From assembly GCA_965215315.1 (NCBI GenBank), contig CBDCDB010000004.1, forward strand, positions 1 to 64,000: a DNA stretch of 64,000 nucleotides, written 5' to 3'. The stretch's first letter is position 1, and every line of letters begins with the position of its first letter. This stretch comes from Truepera sp965215315. GTDB lineage: Bacteria > Deinococcota > Deinococci > Deinococcales > Trueperaceae. The notes below the pieces were generated by a model. It saw nothing but the letters and a program-made list of their open reading frames with translations, had not been told where the DNA came from and did not search any database. Shown piece after piece: positions 36,750-46,468 of the stretch. Position numbers and translations under genes: made by a program.

Positions 36750-38036
36750 TCACGTGACGGGCTCACGCCTCCCGTAACGTTTGACGCGCAGGTCAGCTTG
36801 AGCTTGATGTCCGGCGAAACCCTCGAGTTCACAGATCTTCGCGCAGTTTTTCCCGATTTCTAGACTCGCTTCGGGCGTACACCGCTGATAGGTCACGGTT
36901 TTAAGGTACTTGCCGACCCAGAGCCCCCCGGTGTACCGCGCCGCTCTGCCGGTCGGCAAAATATGATTGGTGCCGATAGTCTTGTCGCCATAAGCGACGT
37001 TCGTCTCCGGGCCTAGAAAGAGCGAGCCGTAGTTTGTCAGATGCTCCAAAAAATAATTGGGGTCGCGCGTCAGGACTTCGACGTGTTCAGAAGCGAGCTT
37101 GTCGGCCTCTTGGGCGAGCTCTTCATCGCTGTCTACAAGGATAATTTGCCCGTAGTCGTGCCAGGCTTGTCCGGCAACGGCGGCGGTCGGGAGTGTCTCG
37201 AGCTGACGGCCTATCTCCGTTTGGATGGTGTTCGCCAAGGCTTCGCTGCTCGTCAGGAGTACCGCAGGCGAGTTCGGGCCGTGTTCGGCTTGGCCTAGAA
37301 GGTCGGTGGCGACCATTTCCGCGTCGGCGGTCTCGTCGGCGATGACCAAAATCTCGGTCGGGCCTGCCAGCAAGTCAATTCCCACACGGCCGAAAAGCTG
37401 CCGCTTCGCCTCGGCGACAAACGCGTTGCCGGGGCCGACCAAAAAGTCTACGGGGTCGATGGTCTCGGTACCCAGCGCAAGCGCCGCCATCGCCTGAACA
37501 CCGCCGAGAACGTAGATTTCATCGGCCCCGGCGAGCGCCATCGTCGCTACGGTCGCGGGATAAGGTTCGCCGCCTTTAGGCGGCGTACACGCCACGACGC
37601 GCGCGACACCCGCAGCTTTCGCGGTAGCGACGCTCATGATCGCCGACGCGACCATCGGATAGCGCCCCCCAGGAACGTAGCAGCCCACCGCGTTCATCGG
37701 GATATGTTTGTGCCCCAGTGTAACGCCGGGGCGAGTTTCGACCTCGAGGTCTTGGAGCGTGGCCCGCTGCGCCTCGGCAAACGTCCGAACCTGCGCTAAA
37801 GAAAACTTGATCGCTGTCAGCTCGTCTTCTGAAACCTGGGCGATCGCCGCTTCAATGTCTCTTTGCGACAGGCGGAAGCTTTCCGGCGCGTAGTGGTCGA
37901 ACTTTCGAGACAGCTCGCGCACGGCTGCGTCGCCGCGTTCTTTCACATCTTTTATGAGCGCTTTAACCTTCTCTTGCACGTCGTCGCTGATCTGCTCGAG
38001 CGCACCTGCGTCCATCCCTCTTTTAACGTACTTCAC
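36750..38036 (-). CDS. Histidinol dehydrogenase-family enzyme, probably catabolic (HpsN-like)
   Basis: The 428-residue protein has the HisD fold and zinc ligands: Gln and His in LLGQAEHGPN, Asp in YGDKTIGTNHILPT and His in EGFAGHQAQ. The catalytic Glu-His pair is ASEHVEVL. No histidine genes are near; instead it sits between an aldolase and an SDR in a degradation-type operon. HisD relatives such as sulfopropanediol dehydrogenase HpsN oxidise a terminal alcohol to acid in such settings. The GTG start shares one base with the aldolase stop (TAGTG). The substrate is unknown. Confidence 0.8.
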   Translation of the reverse strand: MKYVKRGMDAGALEQISDDVQEKVKALIKDVKERGDAAVRELSRKFDHYAPESFRLSQRDIEAAIAQVSEDELTAIKFSLAQVRTFAEAQRATLQDLEVETRPGVTLGHKHIPMNAVGCYVPGGRYPMVASAIMSVATAKAAGVARVVACTPPKGGEPYPATVATMALAGADEIYVLGGVQAMAALALGTETIDPVDFLVGPGNAFVAEAKRQLFGRVGIDLLAGPTEILVIADETADAEMVATDLLGQAEHGPNSPAVLLTSSEALANTIQTEIGRQLETLPTAAVAGQAWHDYGQIILVDSDEELAQEADKLASEHVEVLTRDPNYFLEHLTNYGSLFLGPETNVAYGDKTIGTNHILPTGRAARYTGGLWVGKYLKTVTYQRCTPEASLEIGKNCAKICELEGFAGHQAQADLRVKRYGRREPVT

Positions 38037-38836
38037 TATTGTCCTCCTCGTGAATAGGGTGCTGTAACGTCCGGCTCCCCGCCTTTGACCGCTTGCGTGA
38101 CCGCCTTTGCCGCACCTGAAAGCAGCCTGAGGTCGGTCTCGACCGTGACAAACCGGTAGCCTGAGCGGATCATCTTTTTTGCATATTCCGGCGAGTTGCT
38201 GTGAAGCCCCGCCACGACGCCGTGCGCCCGCGCGACCTCGGCGATGTGCGCTAACGCTTCGACCACCGGCCCCGTCTCAAAATCCGCGCCGGGTTGACCT
38301 CCCAAGCTTTGACTCAAGTCCGCCGGGCCGACGTAAACGGCGTCCAAACCGGGCGTTTGGACGATCTCAGTGAGGTTCTCAAGACCCGCCGCCGTCTCGA
38401 TCATGGCGAAGGTTAGGATTTCGTCATTGGCGTGTGCGGCGTAGTCGGTCCCGGCGTAGAGCGACGCCCGCGTCGGTCCGTAACTCCGGTAGCCGTGCGG
38501 CGGGTAGCGGCACGCCCCGACAAACGCTGACGCCTCTTCCGCACTGTTGATCATCGGACAGATGACGCCGTAGCCGCCCGCGTCGAGGAGTTTCATCATG
38601 ATCCCCGGTTCGTTCCAGGGGACGCGGGCGAGCGGTACGGTGTCGGTCGTCGAAATCGCCTGAAACATCGGGACGGCGCTCTCGAAGTGACTCAGGCCGT
38701 GCTGCAGATCGACCGTAAGGCTGTCGAATCCGGCGTGCGCCATCACCTCGGCGCTGACGGACGACGGAATATGCAACCAGCCGTTGAGCACGGCGTCGCC
38801 GCGCCCGAAGATATCTTTAAGACGGTTGCGCCGCAT
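38036..38836 (-). CDS. HpcH/HpaI-family aldolase
   Basis: A 266-residue class II aldolase of the HpaI/RhmA/GarL type. It cleaves 2-keto-3-deoxy or 4-hydroxy-2-keto acids to pyruvate plus an aldehyde. VDLQHGLSHFESAVPMF is the HpaI hallmark loop. The metal ligands are Glu in AMIETAAGLENL and Asp in YVGPADLSQSLG, and Arg in PLARVPWNE should bind the keto acid. It starts directly at the stop of the hydrolase gene (TAG then ATG) and shares a base with the next gene. Confidence 0.88.
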   Translation of the reverse strand: MRRNRLKDIFGRGDAVLNGWLHIPSSVSAEVMAHAGFDSLTVDLQHGLSHFESAVPMFQAISTTDTVPLARVPWNEPGIMMKLLDAGGYGVICPMINSAEEASAFVGACRYPPHGYRSYGPTRASLYAGTDYAAHANDEILTFAMIETAAGLENLTEIVQTPGLDAVYVGPADLSQSLGGQPGADFETGPVVEALAHIAEVARAHGVVAGLHSNSPEYAKKMIRSGYRFVTVETDLRLLSGAAKAVTQAVKGGEPDVTAPYSRGGQ

Positions 38837-39449
38837 CTAAACCCGCCAGTCCTGCAGCGCAGCAGTGACGCGCGCGGGGTGCTCGAGCGGGCTGTAGTGA
38901 CCGTAGTCCCCGAGCACCCTCAGCGCCACATCAGGCAGGCGTTCCGCCATCTTTTCGTGCAGCGCGGCGGATGTTACGGCGTCTTCACGTCCGGCGGGCG
39001 ACAGTGTGGGGCAGGTAATTTCGGGGATCGTCCCAAGGCAGTCTTTGCGGCGGTATATCCGACCGGCAAGTACGCTAAGCGCCTCGTCAAAACGTCCGGA
39101 GCGCGTCAGCGCTTCCCGGCAGTTCCACACTTCGAAATTCACAGGCACCGAACCTCTCGCGTTCCCGTTTAAGCTAGCGAGTTTGACGACGCGCCGGGGC
39201 GCTTGACGCACGATCTCGAGGGCGACGATCGTGCCCACCGAGTGACCTGCCAGGGCAAAGCGTTCCGGCACTGCCCCGAGCACGTCTCTAGCGACCTCGG
39301 TAACGGACGCACTGCTGGTCAGGTCGCCAAAACTCAGTTCCGCCACGTCCGTCAAAGGCTTCACTTGGTGTGTCCACAGGTGTTCTTCACAGGTGTTCTG
39401 CATAAAGGGTTCCGGGGAGCAGCACGAGCGCCTGTTTCGCCCTGCTCAC
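38837..39449 (-). pseudogene. Alpha/beta hydrolase inactivated by a 13-bp duplication
   Basis: Reading from GTG 39449 gives VSRAKQALVLLPGTLYAEHL, the expected oxyanion-hole start. The 13-bp unit CACAGGTGTTCTT (39375-39387, repeated at 39388-39399) then shifts the frame. Past it the protein continues WTHQVKPLTDVAELSFGDLT with the nucleophile elbow GHSVG, Asp in GREDAVTS and His in YGHYSPLEHP. Taking out one repeat unit restores a full gene whose GTG overlaps the cupin TGA. An internal ATG at 39403 could still give a protein lacking the N terminus. Confidence 0.78.
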
Positions 39450-40035
39450 CTGTCAGTGCCACCGAGCTTTTCGCGCGTCTGCTTTTCCAGCTCTTCGTAG
39501 TGCCCGGTTTGATCATTCTGCCCGAGTCGTCCGCGCCGAAGCCCTGCTCACTCGCGCGCCGAATAACCTGCGGTGCCCGGTAGGGGTCCTTCCCAGAAAA
39601 AGCCTGGTGCTCTTCCAAAATGCCCCAAATCCAGCCTTCTTCGCCGCCTTGCCCCGGTTCAAAGCCGCGCCACAGTTTAAGCGGGAGCGAGATCAAGTCC
39701 CACTCGTGGATGATGGTCTCGCCCTCTACTTTGTCCGGCGCGCTACCCCAGCAAAAGCGCCACGACCCTCTCAGCGGCGCAAACGCCTCGATATAGTTGT
39801 GGGTAGGGTACGCCGGGCCGTTGCCCGGTTTCGCCTTGACGACGCCGACCTGAAACCCGTGCGGCGCGGTGATGAGGGGGTCGTAACCGTCGTTTTCACT
39901 TGCCGTATCGCCAACCGGCGCGTGGTTCATCCGCTGATGCCCCTCTGATACGCTGCCGATAAACATCAGCGGCGTCCCGCGCGTTCTAAGCTCCTCGAAG
40001 CGGGCGATACGCCCCGCCATCGGATCTTTGTCCAT
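39446..40035 (-). CDS. Cupin-domain protein with a C-terminal frameshift
   Basis: The protein starts MDKDPMAGRIARFEELRTRG. Its small beta-barrel part (PTHNYIEAFAPLRGSWRFCW, then GETIIHEWDLISLPLKLWRG) suggests a cupin, perhaps metal-dependent. As sequenced, the frame runs on to 39361. A one-base gain near 39503 would instead give MIKPGHYEELEKQTREKLGG and a TGA at 39446-39448 overlapping the hydrolase GTG. That is a far more natural end, so a base was probably lost. The N-terminal 170 residues are unaffected. Function is unknown. Confidence 0.7.
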
Positions 40036-40255
40036 CCCCTCTCCTCTCCTACTCGTGACCCGCCAACCCTACCCGGTTTTGTCGCCCCTGTAAAGCGTAT
40101 CTGAGAAAAGGCTTCTTCAAGTGCCGACGTTGGCTGCTTTGTTACGGCTGTCGCAACAGTGATAACTTGTGACCAGCTCGTCCTGCAAGGAGACGCTCGA
40201 GAACGGCCTTCGTCATCCTGCTAGGCTCGTCCACCCCCCTTTAAGCGAGTCGTAC

Positions 40256-40747
40256 CTACGCCTCTTCAAAGAACTCGGGCGGTTTCGAGCCGATAAACTT
40301 CAGCACCTTTTCCACGTCGTAACCCGCCTGCGCTGAAAAGTCCAAGATATCGATCATCACCCAGTTTTCGACCAATTTGTCGCCCTCTCTGCGCCACACG
40401 TCTATATAACGGATTTTCATCTTTTTACCCGTTGCCGGAACGCCCAGGTAGTCGCCCTCGTGCGTGACCTCTTGGTAGCCTTTGGCAGCGGCGTAACAGC
40501 CTTCGGCGATGCGGATTTCGTCCGTGGCCGACTTGTCGGGAAACGCGTGCAAAAAGGGTTTTTGGTGCTCCTCTTGAAACGCTTTCAAGCTCAGTTTATG
40601 CCCGATACCCGCCGGGCCGTACCAGTACATGTCCTCCGTTCAGTAGCGCTCCATACCCTCGACGACATGGTGATTCAGACCTTCGTCGTACATTCGGGCG
40701 ACCAACGCCTTTGTTTTTTGGCTTTCATCTACGTTTGTTTGATCCAC
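40256..40747 (-). pseudogene. Single-domain SnoaL-like protein with an in-frame stop
   Basis: From GTG 40747 the frame reads VDQTNVDESQKTKALVARMY and MERY, then TGA at 40640-40642, then TEDMYWYGPAGIG and on to the end at 40256. Paralogues have Trp at the matching site (ESYWHPKMTWYGPAGIG; AETWHENMIWYGPSGIG), so TGG probably changed to TGA. The rest aligns with the C-terminal module of those proteins (HQKPFLHAFPD, ENWVMIDILDF). It would be first in the catabolic operon. Restart at ATG 40630 could make a truncated product. Confidence 0.75.
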
Positions 40748-40936
40748 GAAATCACCTTTCAAAATCAAGTTTATACCTGATGAAATGTACAAGACTCGAA
40801 GGTCTGCCAAGTTATTCAAAGCCAAGAGAGGCTGCAGAAAAGACCAAGTACCTATTCCAAGAAAGCAGTGAGCTAGAAAGGGGCGTGACAGAGGTCAGAA
40901 CAAGTATGTCGAGTACTTATCTAATGGAGGCACGCC

Positions 40937-41792
40937 TTGAGCAAAACTATCACGACACCTGCTGCACCCAACTATTTTTGCGTTCCACGCCCACTCTGGC
41001 GCAAGGTCAGAAAGCAACTCCCCAAGCGAAAGAAGCTGAGAGGCCGAGGGCGACCTTTTAGACCGGGCAGTATTAAACGGCATCTGGTATGTCTTGTGGA
41101 CAAGATGCCAATGGAAAGCGGTTCATAAAAGTTGGTTTGGTGTGAGCGCCAGCGTGCTACACCAGCGTTTTCAACTTTGGCGACGTGTCGGCGTCTTCAA
41201 GCACCTCACGCGCTCATTGGCAAAGGTCTACGGCAAAAGGCGGCACATTAAATGGCGTTGGCAATCGGTAGACAGCAAAAGCTGTCCTGCTCCTCTTGGT
41301 GGCGAAGCAACCGGGCGTAACCCGACGGATAGAGGCAAAAGGGGCAGCAAGATTCACTTGCTTGTAGATGCGCGCGGCGCACCGCTAGCGGTTTACGTTT
41401 CTGGCGCGAACCGACATGACAAGTGGGGAGCTGCCGAACTCATCGTTGGCATCGTAGTAGAGCGCCCAAGGAGTAAGCAGCATCTTTGTGCCGACCGAGG
41501 TTACGACTATCCCGATGTGCGTGAGGTGGTCGCCGACCAGCACTACGTTGCCCATATCAAACACCGGCGTCGTCGAGGCGAACCTGTTTTAGAGGTATGT
41601 CCTGCACCGGGAGAGAAAAGCTATCCGGCAAGAAGGTGGGTCGTCGAAAAAACCTTGGGCTGGCTCTGTAAAAGGCGTAGCATCCGCCTTAGAGGGTGCA
41701 AAAAACCGCAGAACTGGTTGGCGTTTATTCACCTCGCCGCTGCCCACATCCTGCTCAATATGGCTCTTTTAGGATGGGTACTTAAGGTTTAG
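40937..41792 (+). pseudogene. IS5-family transposase in two frames
   Basis: Frame 1 starts at TTG 40937 behind GGAGG and encodes FCVPRPLWRKVRKQLPKRKK to GRGRPF. Frame 2 continues DRAVLNGIWYVLWTRCQWKA, then the catalytic Asp residues (QSVDSKSCPAPLGG; LCADRGYDYPDVR) and Glu (RWVVEKTLGWLCKRRSIRLR). The switch is +1 near 41058. It could be a recoded IS5-type enzyme or a broken one. It lies between the two halves of the SnoaL-associated locus and may have split them. Confidence 0.75.
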
Positions 41793-41922
41793 ACCACACT
41801 TGAAAGAAAAACCAGTCTGAAGTAGCATAACGGGGTAACGCTTTTCAAGATTCTTTGGTTGCTACTTTCCACGCTGTAAGGGTCGGGTGAACCGTTATCT
41901 AATCTTCTAAAGGAGATGCTGT

Positions 41923-43134
41923 ATGAAACGAACGCTCACCGTCATCGTTGGCCTTTTTCTGTTTGCCAGTCCCGTTTGGGCAGCGTGCAGTTTCCAAAAC
42001 GACGTCCCCGTCACCTCTTTGTCGGCCGGGTTCGAAGCCTGGAAGGTCGTAACCGACAAAATGGCCGAATGCGGCAACTTCAAGGCCGAGCTCGACCAGG
42101 AGTTTAGAGAAAAACAACTGGCGGCGATGGCAGCGAATCCGTCGCAGTACACCATCGGCGGCGTGGCCAACTCGACCATTATTCCGCTTCTGAGTGACGG
42201 CCTGATCCGGCCCTTGGACAGTCTGGTCGAACAGTACGGACAAGACCTAGACCCTCGGCAACTGATCGAAATCGACGGTAACATCATGGCGATAGCGATG
42301 ATGATCAACGCGCAGCACCTGATGTACCGCAGCGACATCTTTGAAGAGTTGGGCCTCGAGGTACCGACCACCTACGCCGAGGTGCTGACAGCGGCGCAGG
42401 CCATCAAAGACGCGGGCGTCGTTGATTATCCGCTCGGCGGCACGTTCGCCGCCGGGTTCAACCTGGGTGAAGAGTTTATCAATATGTACCTGGGCATGGG
42501 CGGCGAATTTTTCGACGCCGACAACAAGCCGACGATCAACAACGAGCAGGGCGTCGCCGCCCTCGAGATGCTCAAAGCTTTGAGCGAATATATGGACCCC
42601 GAATACCTCGCCGCCGATTCGACGGTCGTGCAGCAGCAGTTCCAGCAGGGCAAAATCGCGATGGCGAACCTTTGGGCCTCGCGCGCCGGGGCGATGGACA
42701 ACCCCGAAGAGTCGCAGGTCGTCGGCAAGATCGAGTTTGCCGCTGCTCCCGCCGCCGCCAAGGGTGGGCCCCCTGCCACGACGCTCTGGTGGGACGGCAT
42801 GACAATCGCACAAAACGTTTCGGACAAAGAAGCTGAGGCCGCCTTTAAGCTCATGATGGAAGGGATCAGCTACGACAACCTGTCAGCTCATCCGGACGTC
42901 TCGATCTGGCTGTCAAAGCAGCCTATCGAGTCGCGCATCGGGGCGGGCGCGACTGCCTCGGCTGAAGGGGGCGCGCCGTCTTACCCGGCGTCGAACGCCG
43001 TCGGGCTGATGCACACCGCTGCGGGTGACAATATCGCCGACTTTTTAACAGGCAAAGAGTCCGCCGAAAAAACCCTGAGCGACATCGAAGCGAATTATAC
43101 GACCGCCGCACGCGAAGCCGGACTTATCAACTAG
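41923..43134 (+). CDS. ABC transporter substrate-binding protein (family 1)
   Basis: A 403-residue extracytoplasmic binding protein with signal peptide MKRTLTVIVGLFLFASPVWA and an early Cys pair (AACSF and ECGNF). SBP_bac_1-type features are AIAMMINAQHLMYRSDIFEE, TYAEVLTAAQAIKDAG and FQQGKIAMANLWASRAGAM. AAAGGAG precedes the ATG. The following genes are its two permeases and a tandem-SnoaL protein, so the ligand is likely the substrate of the neighbouring pathway rather than an ordinary sugar (inference). Confidence 0.86.
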   Translation: MKRTLTVIVGLFLFASPVWAACSFQNDVPVTSLSAGFEAWKVVTDKMAECGNFKAELDQEFREKQLAAMAANPSQYTIGGVANSTIIPLLSDGLIRPLDSLVEQYGQDLDPRQLIEIDGNIMAIAMMINAQHLMYRSDIFEELGLEVPTTYAEVLTAAQAIKDAGVVDYPLGGTFAAGFNLGEEFINMYLGMGGEFFDADNKPTINNEQGVAALEMLKALSEYMDPEYLAADSTVVQQQFQQGKIAMANLWASRAGAMDNPEESQVVGKIEFAAAPAAAKGGPPATTLWWDGMTIAQNVSDKEAEAAFKLMMEGISYDNLSAHPDVSIWLSKQPIESRIGAGATASAEGGAPSYPASNAVGLMHTAAGDNIADFLTGKESAEKTLSDIEANYTTAAREAGLIN

Positions 43135-43255
43135 GCTGCTACCGCTCTGGGCGTCACTACAATCTGGGTGGCGCTCGAGAGGTTCATTTTATCTTTTTGC
43201 TACTTGTAACGTGACCGGCTGCTAAAGCGAGCGCCCAGGGTACGAAAGGTTTGCT

Positions 43256-44263
43256 ATGAAAACCAGACCCTTTTTGATGTTCGTCATGCCCTCGCTCGTC
43301 ATCATGGTCGTGTTTATCGCCGGGCCGCTCGCCAGCGTTTTCGTGCAAAGCTTTCAGCAAACTCGGAACGTTTTTGAAACTGTCGAACGCGAGGCGTGTA
43401 CTCCTTTTGGCTGTACCACGGAGACGGCGACGCAGCCCGTCGTAGATGAAAACGGGCGCGCCCTGCGGGAGACGCACTGGGTCGGCTGGACGAACTACCG
43501 CAACATCCTCAACTGGGGACGGCTAAAAGCTGCTTTTGCCGACGGCCGGGGCCTCGCCGGAGTGACCAACATCGCCTTCTGGAGTGCGCTCCGCTTTACC
43601 CTGATGTTTACCCTTATCACCCTTCCCCTCGTGATCGGTGTGGGCCTAATCTTAGCGTTTACAGTCAATTCGCTGATGGCGAGTGTGCGTGGCCCGATTA
43701 TCTTTGTCACGCTGCTGCCTTTTATCATCACGCCGGTGATCGGGGCGCTCTCGATTCGCTGGCTTTTTATCGGGGACGGTATCGTAACCGCGCAGCTCGA
43801 ACAGCTGACCGGCGCGAACATTTCGATGTTCGCACAAGGTTGGACCATCGAACTGCTGATGTATTTTTACCGCGTCTGGCACGTCTCGCCCTTTGCTTTT
43901 ATTATTTTTTATGCGGCGCTGCAAGGTGTCCAGCACGAACAGATCGAAGCTGCCCGGATCGACGGCGCGACCCGGTGGCAGGTCATCCGGAGCGTGATCT
44001 TGCCGTATCTGGGGCCGCTTATCGTATTCGTCGCACTGATCCACCTGATGGACACCTACCGGGTGTTCGACGAAATCATCGGATTTAGAGCCGAGGCGTT
44101 TCGCATCTCGCTGCAGTGGCTCACCTTCGACTTTTTAACCCCCGACGACGCGGGCAACCGTTCGGTCGGGCGCGCCTCGGCTTCAGCGGTGCTGACGATG
44201 TTCGGCATCGTGATGTTACTTATCGCCCCACTACGGAACACCTGGAAAGAACAGCGGAGGTAG
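43256..44263 (+). CDS. ABC transporter permease (MalF/UgpA type)
   Basis: The 335-residue permease has a first span (FLMFVMPSLVIMVVFIAGPL), a large external loop with two Cys (EACTPFGCTTE), and five more spans. The EAA loop reads EAARIDGATRWQVIRSVILP. It is followed after four bases by the second permease. The external loop of about 60 residues is longer than in the sugar permease at 25619 and may contact the binding protein. Confidence 0.88.
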   Translation: MKTRPFLMFVMPSLVIMVVFIAGPLASVFVQSFQQTRNVFETVEREACTPFGCTTETATQPVVDENGRALRETHWVGWTNYRNILNWGRLKAAFADGRGLAGVTNIAFWSALRFTLMFTLITLPLVIGVGLILAFTVNSLMASVRGPIIFVTLLPFIITPVIGALSIRWLFIGDGIVTAQLEQLTGANISMFAQGWTIELLMYFYRVWHVSPFAFIIFYAALQGVQHEQIEAARIDGATRWQVIRSVILPYLGPLIVFVALIHLMDTYRVFDEIIGFRAEAFRISLQWLTFDFLTPDDAGNRSVGRASASAVLTMFGIVMLLIAPLRNTWKEQRR

Positions 44264-44267
44264 TCGC

Positions 44268-45404
44268 GTGGAAGGTAAACTGTTTCGGCTTCCCCTCAGC
44301 TTACGCCTGCTAACCTGGGTGACGATTGGTGTCTGGCTCGTCGTGGCGCTGTTCCCTTTGTTATGGCTGCTCATCATGTCGTTCAAGCTGCCGCTCGACG
44401 CCTTCGACGCCGACTTCTGGAACGTCGTTTTCGGTCCGATTACCAGAGAGCGTGTCGGGGGCGTGTCGCTTCTCAGCGCCCTGCTCGCCGCCGCGCTCAC
44501 CTACCTTTTTCTAAGTATCTTCGCCGCTCGGGACGGCTGGTTAGAACGTTTCGGTTTAGCCGAAGCGAACACCAAATCCCTCGTCATCGTCGGTTTTTAC
44601 CTGGTGTTTTTACTTGCAGCGGCGGTAAGTTTCGTGTTCGTCTTGCCGCTCGCCTCGAGGGTTCTCAACGGGGCCTTGAGCAGCGTCCCGTTTCTAAGTA
44701 CCCTAGCAAAACCTCTGTTCGGGCTTACCACGCAAAACTATCAGGCCGTTTGGGTGCAGAACGGCTTCTACAAACAGTTTCTCAACACCCTTTACGTCAC
44801 CGTCGGGGTCGTGACGCTCTCGCTGACGATCGGGACGCTCGCCGCTTACGGTCTGGCACGCACCCGTACCCCTTGGGCCTTTTGGATTCTGATTGCAGCG
44901 CTTATCTTTCGTGCGCTCCCTCATTCGACGCTGGTCACGGGCTACCTGCCGCTTTTTATCGACTGGGGACTCTACGGCAAACGTATCGCTGTCGTGGTCG
45001 TCCTCGTCGCCATCAATCAGCCCTTTACCATCTGGATGCTGCGTTCGTTTTTTATGAATATCCCGGCAGCGCTCGACGAAGCCGCCTTAGTTGACGGCTG
45101 CAACCATCTACAGGCGTTTTGGAACGTTATTATGCCCGTGATGTGGCCCGGCGTGATTACGACCGGTCTTTTCTCGTTTATGCTCGCCTACAACGACTAC
45201 CTCGTGTCGGCGCTCTTGCTCGACGGTGAAACCCGGACGATGGTACCGGCAATCTTGGCTTATTTCAACCGCGAGACGACCCTGACCGATCAGCTCGAGG
45301 CCATCGCCGCCGCCGCCAGCATCACCTTCCCCCTCTTTTTGCTCGTGCTCTTTTTTCAAAAACAGATCGTTTCGGGGCTGACGCAAGGTGCGGTCAAGGG
45401 CTAG
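44268..45404 (+). CDS. ABC transporter permease (MalG type, extended)
   Basis: A 378-residue permease with a GTG start. About 90 residues more than usual lie between the first span and the transporter core, including two additional hydrophobic stretches (LLSALLAAALTYLFLSIFAA and SLVIVGFYLVFLLAAAVSFV). The core has EAALVDGCNHLQAFWNVIMP and ends VSGLTQGAVKG. No ATPase gene is present, so it must share one. The tandem-SnoaL gene follows closely. Confidence 0.88.
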   Translation: MEGKLFRLPLSLRLLTWVTIGVWLVVALFPLLWLLIMSFKLPLDAFDADFWNVVFGPITRERVGGVSLLSALLAAALTYLFLSIFAARDGWLERFGLAEANTKSLVIVGFYLVFLLAAAVSFVFVLPLASRVLNGALSSVPFLSTLAKPLFGLTTQNYQAVWVQNGFYKQFLNTLYVTVGVVTLSLTIGTLAAYGLARTRTPWAFWILIAALIFRALPHSTLVTGYLPLFIDWGLYGKRIAVVVVLVAINQPFTIWMLRSFFMNIPAALDEAALVDGCNHLQAFWNVIMPVMWPGVITTGLFSFMLAYNDYLVSALLLDGETRTMVPAILAYFNRETTLTDQLEAIAAAASITFPLFLLVLFFQKQIVSGLTQGAVKG

Positions 45405-45448
45405 AACATACCCACTAAGTCCAAGCCGGTTTGAGAGAGGTACCGTCT

Positions 45449-46468
45449 GTGAACATTCATCAGCAGAACAAAGCGCTCGTCGCCAAACTCCGCGCCGCGC
45501 TCTACGACCTCGAGATCGACGCGTTAGAGGCGCAACTTGGCGAGGTCTTCGCCGCAGACGCCGAGATTCAGCTCGCGTTTCCATTTGAAGACGTGGGCGG
45601 AACCGAAGCTTTGTTCGATATCTACAGGTCACTTGTCCACGCCGTCCCGGATTTGGAGCGGCGTGACACCATCGTGATTGCAGGGACGGGGGCCGAAGGC
45701 GACCTGGAGGGGAACTGGGTCGGGTGCGCCGGTTTTTACACCGGGGTTTTTACGCGCCCCTGGCTGAGTATTCCGCCCACGCAGCACCCGGTCACCCTAC
45801 GCTTTCACGAGTTTTACCGTATTGTTGAAGGGAAAATCGTCGAGTTGCAGGCACTGTGGGATGTTCCCGCCGTGATGATGCAAGCTTCGGCCTGGCCCCT
45901 CGCGCCGGGTCTCGGCGTCGAGTGGCTCGTTCCCGGCCCGGCGACCCAAGACGGAATCGTCACCGAAGCGTATGACGCTCAAAGGGCGGACTCGAGCCGT
46001 CAACTCGTTGCTGATATGCTGAGCGGTTTGGAAAAACACCGAGAACAAGGTGCTAAAGCCATGCAGCTAGAAAGCTACTGGCACCCCAAAATGACCTGGT
46101 ACGGCCCCGCCGGTATCGGCACCAACCGTCTCGTCAGCGGCTTCCGTAACCAGCATCAGATACCCTTTCTCAAAGCCTTCCCCGACCGGGTTTCACCGCC
46201 GGGTGGGGGTGTTCTTTTTGGAGACGGCAACTACGTCGGGTTTACCGGCTGGCCCGGCATGAAGATGACGCTTTCCGGTGATGGCTGGTTAGGTACCGCG
46301 CCCGCGCAGCAGCCGCTCACCATGCGTAGTCTCGACTTCTGGCGCTGTGAGGCGGGACTTATCCGCGAGAACTGGGTTCTTGTAGATATTCTAGATGTCT
46401 ATCATCAACTCGGCGTTGACGTTTTTTCACGGATGCGCGAACTCACGCACGCGCGGCAGCCGGAGTAG
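45449..46468 (+). CDS. Tandem SnoaL-like protein with WYGPAGIG module
   Basis: A 339-residue protein starting at GTG 45449, with AGAGAGG upstream. Domain 1 (about 5-150) is SnoaL-like and ends at the linker LVPGPATQDGIV. Domain 2 (about 185-330) has MTWYGPAGIGTNRLVSGFRN, HQIPFLKAFPD, GFTGWPGMKMTL and ENWVLVDILDVYHQLGVDVF. It is the last gene of the transporter operon. The same architecture recurs at 50072-51118, and the second module at 40256-40747. The reaction is unknown; NTF2-type cyclase, isomerase or hydrolase activity is possible. Confidence 0.8.
   Translation: MNIHQQNKALVAKLRAALYDLEIDALEAQLGEVFAADAEIQLAFPFEDVGGTEALFDIYRSLVHAVPDLERRDTIVIAGTGAEGDLEGNWVGCAGFYTGVFTRPWLSIPPTQHPVTLRFHEFYRIVEGKIVELQALWDVPAVMMQASAWPLAPGLGVEWLVPGPATQDGIVTEAYDAQRADSSRQLVADMLSGLEKHREQGAKAMQLESYWHPKMTWYGPAGIGTNRLVSGFRNQHQIPFLKAFPDRVSPPGGGVLFGDGNYVGFTGWPGMKMTLSGDGWLGTAPAQQPLTMRSLDFWRCEAGLIRENWVLVDILDVYHQLGVDVFSRMRELTHARQPE

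Noticed and set aside
38687..39172. Long plus-strand open frame opposite the aldolase and hydrolase genes
   Set aside because: It is antisense to well-supported genes, has no ribosome-binding site and shows no domain features.
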